Both the position numbers and the translations under genes were made by a program. Under the pieces are notes generated by a model that saw only the letters and a list, made by a program, of their open reading frames with translations, had not been told where the DNA came from and ran no database searches. This document shows, one piece after another, positions 58,977-64,000 of a stretch of 64,000 nucleotides of DNA. Location of the stretch: assembly GCF_019219075.1 (NCBI RefSeq), contig NZ_JAHUWJ010000026.1, positions 1 to 64,000 of the forward strand, given 5' to 3'. This DNA comes from Chitinophaga sp. sic0106. Its GTDB lineage: Bacteria > Bacteroidota > Bacteroidia > Chitinophagales > Chitinophagaceae. Each line of letters opens with the position of its first letter. Positions within the stretch are counted from its first letter, which is position 1.

Positions 58977-61595
58977 TCAGTTGATGAGCTGTTGGATAGC
59001 TTTAATCACCTGGTCGAGCTTATCAGTATCCTGGCCACCTGCGGTAGCGAAGGATTTCTGACCACCGCCACCACCTTTGATCAGCGGGGCTACGTGTTCT
59101 TTGATCAGCTTAGGTGCTTCCCATCCTTTACTGGCTACAAGACTTTCGTCGATGGCGAGGGCTACGCTGGCTTTGCCGGCGATGTTGGCAGCAAAGATGA
59201 GTACGTGGTCAGGCAGGTCGGCTTTCAGCTGGGTAGCCAGCTGTTTGAGGCCTTCGGCGTTGCTAACGCTTACCACCTGTCCGAGGAAGTTGATACCATT
59301 GATGGATTGAACTTTGGCTTTCAGTTCATTACCCAGCTGGCGTACTTTTTCTGCTTCCAGGGCTTCCACTTGTTTTTCCAGGGATGCTTTGTCCTGCACC
59401 AGTGTTTCAGCGGCCTTTACAATCTCTTTAGGATTTTTCAGGGCGGCTTTTACTTCTTTCAGTTGCTGGAGCTGGTTATTAATAAATGCGAGGGCTTCCG
59501 CACCGGTAACGGCTTCTACGCGGCGTACACCAGCGGCTACTGCACCTTCAGATACAAATTTGAAGAGGCCCAGTTCACCGGTTGCGCCTACGTGGGTACC
59601 ACCACAAAGCTCTACACTATAGGCTGGGTCTATGACTACTACGCGTACCACGTCCCCGTATTTTTCACCGAAGAGCGCCATGGCACCCAGTTGCAGGGCT
59701 TCTTCCTTCGGCAGTTCCTTGATCACCACCGGGATGTTGGCGCGGATTTTTTCATTTACGATGGTTTCGATCTGTGCCAGTTCTTCATCCGTCACTTTAG
59801 CGAAGTGGGAGAAGTCGAAGCGCAGGCCTTCTGCATTTACCAGGGAGCCTTTCTGGGCTACGTGGGTGCCCAGTATCTGGCGGAGGGCAGCGTGCAGGAG
59901 GTGGGTAGCGGAGTGATGACGTGCGATATCGCGGCGTTTTTCTTTTGCTACCACTGCTTTTACATGCGCAGCAGGGTTGGCGGGCAGTTTATCGGTAAAG
60001 TGGATAATCAGGTTGTTCTCTTTCTTCGTGTCGGTCACGTGAATGATTTCCTCGTCGAAGTGGAGGATACCGGTATCGCCCACCTGACCGCCGCTTTCGG
60101 CGTAGAAAGGTGTTTTGCTGAGTACCAGCTGGTATTGGTCTTTTCCTTTGGCACTTACGCTGCGGTATTTCAGCAGTTTGGTGGTAGCTTCCAGGTTTTC
60201 GTAGCCTACGAAGATCACATCAGGGGTTTCGTCGAGTACTACCCAGTCGCTGGTATCCAGTTTTGTAGCGGCGCGGGAGCGTTCTTTCTGTTGCTGCATG
60301 GCAACGTCGAAACCTTTTTCGTCTACGGAGAATTTGTTTTCCGCAGCGATCAGGCTGGTGAGGTCAAATGGAAATCCGAAGGTATCGTACAGTTCGAAGG
60401 CGGTTTGACCGTCGATGGCTTTGGTGGCAGCTTGCTGCATAAAGTCTTCGATGCGGCGGATGCCACTGTCGAGGGTACGGAGGAAGTTACTTTCTTCTTC
60501 AAACACTACTTTTTTCACGAAGTCCACCTGCTTTTCCAGTTCAGGGAATACGTGGGAGAACTGGGCAGCCAGTACAGGCACGAGTTCAGCGAGCAGTGGT
60601 TTTTTCACATCCAGGAAGGAGAAGTAATATCTTACTGCCCTGCGGAGGATGCGGCGGATCACGTAGCCGGCGCCGGTATTGGAGGGCAGCTGGCCATCAG
60701 CGATGGTGAAGGAGATGGCGCGGATGTGGTCAGCGATTACGCGGAAAGCGACATCGGACTTGTCATCAGTGCCTTTATAGGTTTTACCGGTGAGCTTTTC
60801 GGTGGTATGGATGGTACCCATGAAAAGGTCGGTATCGTAGTTGGAGGTTTTACCCTGGAGCACACGTACGAGGCGTTCGAGGCCCATACCGGTATCCACG
60901 TGTTTGGCGGGTAATGGCACGAGGGACTTGTCTTTCATACGGTTAAACTGCATGAATACGTTGTTCCAGATCTCGATTACCTGCGGGTCGTCGTTGTTTA
61001 CGCGGGTTTTACCGTCCACCGCTTGTCTTTCGTTGTCGGGGCGGCAGTCCACGTGAATTTCGGAGCACGGACCGCAAGGGCCGGTATCTCCCATTTCCCA
61101 GAAGTTATCCTTTTTGTTACCAAGCAGGATGCGGTCTTCTGCAATATGTTGTTTCCAGAAATCGTAGGCTTCCTGGTCTTTAGGCAGGTTTTCGCTCGCA
61201 TCACCTTCAAATACGGTTACGTATATACGATCTACCGGTATTTTGTATACTTCGGTCAGCAGCTCCCAGCTCCAGGCGATGGCTTCTTTTTTGAAGTAGT
61301 CGCCGAAACTCCAGTTGCCCAGCATCTCGAACATAGTATGGTGGTAGGTATCGATGCCTACTTCTTCCAGGTCGTTATGCTTGCCGCTCACGCGGAGGCA
61401 CTTTTGCGTATCTGCCACTCTGGTGTGCGCCGGTACCTTATTGCCGAGGAAGTAGTCTTTAAACTGGTTCATACCCGCGTTGGTGAACATTAAGGTCGGA
61501 TCGTCTTTCAGTACGATAGGGGCAGAAGGCACGATGGTGTGCCCTTTTGACGCAAAAAAGTCCAGGAATTGCTGTCTTATTTCTGATGCTGTCAT
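58977..61595 (-). CDS. alaS: Alanyl-tRNA synthetase
   Basis: An 872-residue class II synthetase, normal length. The catalytic domain starts at 1 (MTASEIRQQFLDFFASKGH) with motif 2 and 3 regions near FEMLGNWSFGDYFKKEAI and GAGYVIRRILRRAVRY. The editing domain has the zinc motif RHHSATHLLHAALR (about 568-581) with CGGTHV (about 667-672). A DHHA1 C-terminal domain has GGGGGQKSFATAGG at the end. Charges tRNA(Ala) and clears Ser/Gly mischarges. Divergent from the M23 peptidase gene. Confidence 0.98.
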   Translation of the reverse strand: MTASEIRQQFLDFFASKGHTIVPSAPIVLKDDPTLMFTNAGMNQFKDYFLGNKVPAHTRVADTQKCLRVSGKHNDLEEVGIDTYHHTMFEMLGNWSFGDYFKKEAIAWSWELLTEVYKIPVDRIYVTVFEGDASENLPKDQEAYDFWKQHIAEDRILLGNKKDNFWEMGDTGPCGPCSEIHVDCRPDNERQAVDGKTRVNNDDPQVIEIWNNVFMQFNRMKDKSLVPLPAKHVDTGMGLERLVRVLQGKTSNYDTDLFMGTIHTTEKLTGKTYKGTDDKSDVAFRVIADHIRAISFTIADGQLPSNTGAGYVIRRILRRAVRYYFSFLDVKKPLLAELVPVLAAQFSHVFPELEKQVDFVKKVVFEEESNFLRTLDSGIRRIEDFMQQAATKAIDGQTAFELYDTFGFPFDLTSLIAAENKFSVDEKGFDVAMQQQKERSRAATKLDTSDWVVLDETPDVIFVGYENLEATTKLLKYRSVSAKGKDQYQLVLSKTPFYAESGGQVGDTGILHFDEEIIHVTDTKKENNLIIHFTDKLPANPAAHVKAVVAKEKRRDIARHHSATHLLHAALRQILGTHVAQKGSLVNAEGLRFDFSHFAKVTDEELAQIETIVNEKIRANIPVVIKELPKEEALQLGAMALFGEKYGDVVRVVVIDPAYSVELCGGTHVGATGELGLFKFVSEGAVAAGVRRVEAVTGAEALAFINNQLQQLKEVKAALKNPKEIVKAAETLVQDKASLEKQVEALEAEKVRQLGNELKAKVQSINGINFLGQVVSVSNAEGLKQLATQLKADLPDHVLIFAANIAGKASVALAIDESLVASKGWEAPKLIKEHVAPLIKGGGGGQKSFATAGGQDTDKLDQVIKAIQQLIN

Positions 61596-61935
61596 AAAAT
61601 ATTGATGCGAATTAATATATATTTTATATCTTATTGCTATGTCGGCCGGCGACAGACTTACGTCTGTATATCAACTAGTTATAAATTTGAACACCAAAAG
61701 GTTGATGTTTTAATCTAATTACATTAGGTTTGTGCGCCTTATTTCCCGTCGTGAAACAGGGAGTGCAAAAATATTGAAACCTATAGGATTATTCAAAACA
61801 GGATAGCCTGGCCGGTAAAAAAGTTAAGGAAAAGGCGGAAAAATATGCCAATTTATTCATCCGTTTTAACTCTAGGGTAATAAAATATGCTGTCGCAGCG
61901 TATAGCTGTGGTAAGAAACGTACACCATTGGTGCA
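61596..61935. other. Divergent intergenic region, 340 bp
   Basis: Between alaS (minus) and the M23 gene (plus). It contains a good plus-strand promoter (61702-61732) and a small ACAGAC/GTCTGT hairpin near 61652-61668. No ORF or RNA gene is supported, and no alaS promoter was recognised. Confidence 0.55.
61702..61732 (+). promoter_or_regulatory. Promoter for the M23 peptidase gene
   Basis: TTG (61702-61704), a 20-bp spacer and a perfect -7 TAGGTTTG (61725-61732). Start near 61738 gives a leader of about 200 nt. Confidence 0.5.
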
Positions 61936-62907
61936 ATGAAGAAGGTAAAATATTTCTACAATACACAAACGTTAAAATATGAGAAGCTCGTAGTATCGCT
62001 GCGGGTGAAGGTGCTGCGCATCCTTGGTTTTGTATCGGCGGCTATTGTTACCGGGGCAATATTCCTCTCCTTTGCTTATCGTTTTTTTGCATCCCCTAAG
62101 GAGAAGCTGTTGCAGCGTGACCTCGACGGGATGAAAGAGCGCTATGAAGCGCTGCAGGGCCGTATGAAAGAGGTAAGAACCAAGCTGACGGCGCTGGAAG
62201 AAAGAGACAACGACATTTACCGCGTGATATTTGAAGCGGAGCCTATTCCGGACAGTACCCGTATGGGCAAGGTGGTGGCGGATGAAGAGGCGGCACAGCT
62301 GCAATCTTTTGCCAGCAGTGAAATCATTGCTTCTACCTCAGTATTGCTGAGTGAAATCACCAATCGCATCAAATCACAGGAAAAGTCATTTGATGAAATT
62401 GACAAACTGGTAAAAAATAAGCAGGAGATGCTGGCGGCTATTCCGGCCATTCAGCCTGTATCCAATAAAGATCTTAAGCACATCGCCTCCGGTTTCGGTT
62501 ATCGGATCGATCCTATTTATAAGATGATGAAATATCACTCCGGGCTCGATTTCGCGGCGCCCAGCGGCACACCGATCTACGCCACCGGTAACGGTGTAGT
62601 GGAAGAGGCCAGTTTGAGTGATGTAGGGTATGGCAACCATGTGGTGTTACGCCATGGCTACGGCTATAAAACACTGTACGGGCACATGCTCCGTATGAAA
62701 GTGAAGGCCGGCCAGGCAGTAAAACGCGGGGACGTACTCGGATGGGTGGGCAGCACCGGTAAATCCACCGGCCCACACTGCCACTACGAAGTGATCAAGA
62801 ACGGAACTAAAGTTGACCCGGTATACTTTTTCTTCAGCGACCTTACTGCTGAACAGTTCGAAACACTCGTTAAGATGGCAAGATCAGGAAATCAGTCGTT
62901 CGACTAA
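61936..62907 (+). CDS. M23-family murein endopeptidase
   Basis: A 323-residue protein with a basic cytoplasmic N-terminus, one membrane anchor (about 28-51), a coiled-coil stretch (about 55-92 and 138-170) and a C-terminal LytM/M23 zinc peptidase domain (about 180-305). All ligands are present: H201 and D205 in HSGLDFAAP, H250 in LYGHML, and H281 and H283 in GPHCHYE, so it should be active. It likely cuts peptidoglycan cross-links in the periplasm during growth or division. The MerR-like gene follows after 111 bp. Confidence 0.94.
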   Translation: MKKVKYFYNTQTLKYEKLVVSLRVKVLRILGFVSAAIVTGAIFLSFAYRFFASPKEKLLQRDLDGMKERYEALQGRMKEVRTKLTALEERDNDIYRVIFEAEPIPDSTRMGKVVADEEAAQLQSFASSEIIASTSVLLSEITNRIKSQEKSFDEIDKLVKNKQEMLAAIPAIQPVSNKDLKHIASGFGYRIDPIYKMMKYHSGLDFAAPSGTPIYATGNGVVEEASLSDVGYGNHVVLRHGYGYKTLYGHMLRMKVKAGQAVKRGDVLGWVGSTGKSTGPHCHYEVIKNGTKVDPVYFFFSDLTAEQFETLVKMARSGNQSFD

Positions 62908-63033
62908 CCACTGCTGATTGCATCCAGATCAATTGTAATATGATTGTTAATGAACTATAAATAAACGAAAGCTGGAGTATTTTGGCTAAATTCATGCTTG
63001 TAAAAGATATTTTTCAACGTGTTTTTTACTACC

Positions 63034-63561
63034 ATGCACCAATTAGACCTTTTCTCCGCTACAGGAAGTCCCCCTCCTTTGCCTCAGGCAAATAAGGCGG
63101 CACCCAAGTCTAAAGTAAAAGTGAAGGCGGTGGCCCCCTCCGCAACCGCACTCCCAGCCAATGGCAATGGCAGGAAGCGAGGGCGTAAATCATTGAAAGA
63201 ATTTTCGGAAGACCCGGACCTGATTATGGAATTGGACAAACTGGCATTGGACAAACAATACTATTCCATCAGTGAAGTAGCTGCCATGTTTAAGGTAAAT
63301 ACTTCGCTGATTCGCTATTGGGAGAATGAATTCGATATACTCCAACCCAAAAAGAACCGTAAAGGTGATCGCCTGTTCCGCCAGGAAGATATTCAGCACC
63401 TGAAACTTATCTACCACCTCCTGCGGGAAAGGAAGTACACCATCGAAGGTGCCAAGCAAAAGCTGAAGGAAGACCGCAAGCTGGCAGCCCGCAATTTCGA
63501 AATGGTACAAGCTTTGCTAAAGGTTAGAGGTTTTTTGACCGAACTGAAAGATCAATTATAA
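63034..63561 (+). CDS. MerR-family transcriptional regulator
   Basis: A 175-residue protein from the ATG at 63034 (an in-frame ATG at 63019 adds five residues). The low-complexity, Pro/Lys/Ala-rich N-terminus (about 10-65) is followed by a MerR-type winged helix (about 70-140) with YYSISEVAAMFKVNTSLIRYWENEFDILQP in pieces and GDRLFRQEDIQHLKLIYHLL. There is no C-terminal ligand or metal domain of usual MerR size, and no cysteines for metal sensing, so the signal is unknown. A thioredoxin-fold gene follows after 11 bp. Confidence 0.9.
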   Translation: MHQLDLFSATGSPPPLPQANKAAPKSKVKVKAVAPSATALPANGNGRKRGRKSLKEFSEDPDLIMELDKLALDKQYYSISEVAAMFKVNTSLIRYWENEFDILQPKKNRKGDRLFRQEDIQHLKLIYHLLRERKYTIEGAKQKLKEDRKLAARNFEMVQALLKVRGFLTELKDQL

Positions 63562-63572
63562 AATACAAGGTT

Positions 63573-64000
63573 ATGCGATTAAAAATGTTACTATTAGGTG
63601 GTGGCTTACTGCTCTCCTCCCTGACATGGGCTCAATCCAACAGCAGCGATAAAGTGCTGAAAGGAAAGATCGATATGAAAACGCTCATGAACGGTAGCGA
63701 CTACTCCTGGTTCTACAAAGGAGTAAATGACTACCAGCCTAATGATAATATGCTCAACTATATCAAATCAAACCGTACTAACTTCAATGTGGTAGCGGTG
63801 CTCGGTACCTGGGACCAAACCAGCCGCGATGTAGTTCCACAGCTTTATAAAGTAATGATCATGGGTGGTAGCCCGGAAGAGCAGGTAACCATGTTTGGCG
63901 CTGACCAAAAAATGAATACTGACGCCCCTACTGATTACAAAGTGAAAAAAGTTCCTACCATCATCGTTTTCAAAGATGGTAAAGAAGAAGGCCGCATCGT
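63573..64000 (+). CDS. Thioredoxin-fold exported protein, partial (cut by window end)
   Basis: Open from an ATG at 63573 to the window edge (142 codons, no stop). It has a signal peptide (about 1-21, ending TWA-QS). The following region reads VVAVLGTWDQTSRDVVPQLYKV, in pieces near 76-97, and VKKVPTIIVFKDGKEEGRIV at the end, which is the cis-proline half of a thioredoxin fold. The usual W-C-x-x-x-C/W-C-x-x-C site is replaced by WDQTSRD, with no cysteine, so a redox role is unlikely. It is 11 bp after the MerR-like gene and probably co-transcribed. Confidence 0.8.
   Translation, partial: MRLKMLLLGGGLLLSSLTWAQSNSSDKVLKGKIDMKTLMNGSDYSWFYKGVNDYQPNDNMLNYIKSNRTNFNVVAVLGTWDQTSRDVVPQLYKVMIMGGSPEEQVTMFGADQKMNTDAPTDYKVKKVPTIIVFKDGKEEGRI

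Noticed and set aside
58968-60914. 648-codon open frame on the plus strand
   Set aside because: It lies wholly antisense to alaS, whose protein is unmistakable. The translation is aromatic- and Gly-rich without any recognisable domain, a typical shadow of a biased coding strand.
61596-61935. tRNA or T-box type element upstream of alaS
   Set aside because: No cloverleaf and no T-box sequence could be recognised; only a small hairpin and a plus-strand promoter are present.

Overview
The window reads as chromosome from a Bacteroidota bacterium, most likely a Chitinophagaceae member close to Chitinophaga. The reasons are a complete gldK-gldL-gldM-gldN cluster (gliding and type IX secretion), three SusC/SusD outer-membrane uptake pairs, several protein families largely confined to this phylum (DUF2911, DUF4271, DUF4783, DUF4369-thioredoxin, DUF6263-like, PepSY-like), and many promoters with the phylum's TAnnTTTG -7 element in place of a TATAAT box. 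No rRNA, tRNA or CRISPR array was seen. The assignment is from sequence recognition only; no database search was run.

Layout. 1-125 holds the 3' end (domains V and VI) of a group II intron entering from the left, abutting the stop codon of a small minus-strand gene. 126-5049 is a minus-strand run: two small conserved genes, a TIGR02757 protein, a cystathionine gamma-synthase/lyase, a DUF2911 protein and an ACP phosphodiesterase-like protein. 5386-12435 has a PepSY-like exported protein, a deoxyhypusine synthase homologue, hemW, a DUF4271 membrane protein with hemD, and a YyaL-type thioredoxin-domain protein. 12721-17519 is gldKLMN, closed by a strong terminator. 17613-35813 is housekeeping: DinB, uvrC, a lipoprotein, gpmI, DUF4783, nadC, a lipid kinase, a SUI1/YciH factor, an aldo/keto reductase with an AraC regulator, birA, rsfS-ftsH-LUD-lpxH, recO and an RND/MMPL exporter.

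36057-53223 is the accessory part. It opens with a protein clearly derived from an IS1595-type transposase whose catalytic residues are changed. Three tandem SusC/SusD units follow (one with a third lipoprotein), each behind a long 5' leader. The leaders share a TTTTTATT element and a GCTT-ATG start context. Each leader also carries a very short ORF that begins in the same context as the SusC gene itself. None of the units includes a glycoside hydrolase, sulfatase, protease or sigma/anti-sigma pair, so substrates cannot be assigned.

53429-64000 returns to core genes: a DUF4369-thioredoxin lipoprotein, gatB, an aldehyde dehydrogenase, a two-PDZ exported protein, alaS, an M23 peptidase, a MerR-like regulator and, cut by the window end, a thioredoxin-fold protein without active-site cysteines.

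The points most worth a second look are the catalytically altered transposase beside the SusCD loci, the mini-ORF and hairpin leaders of the SusC transcripts, a 44-bp perfect palindrome, a possible orphan small RNA near 3690-3750, and the deoxyhypusine synthase homologue in a bacterium.
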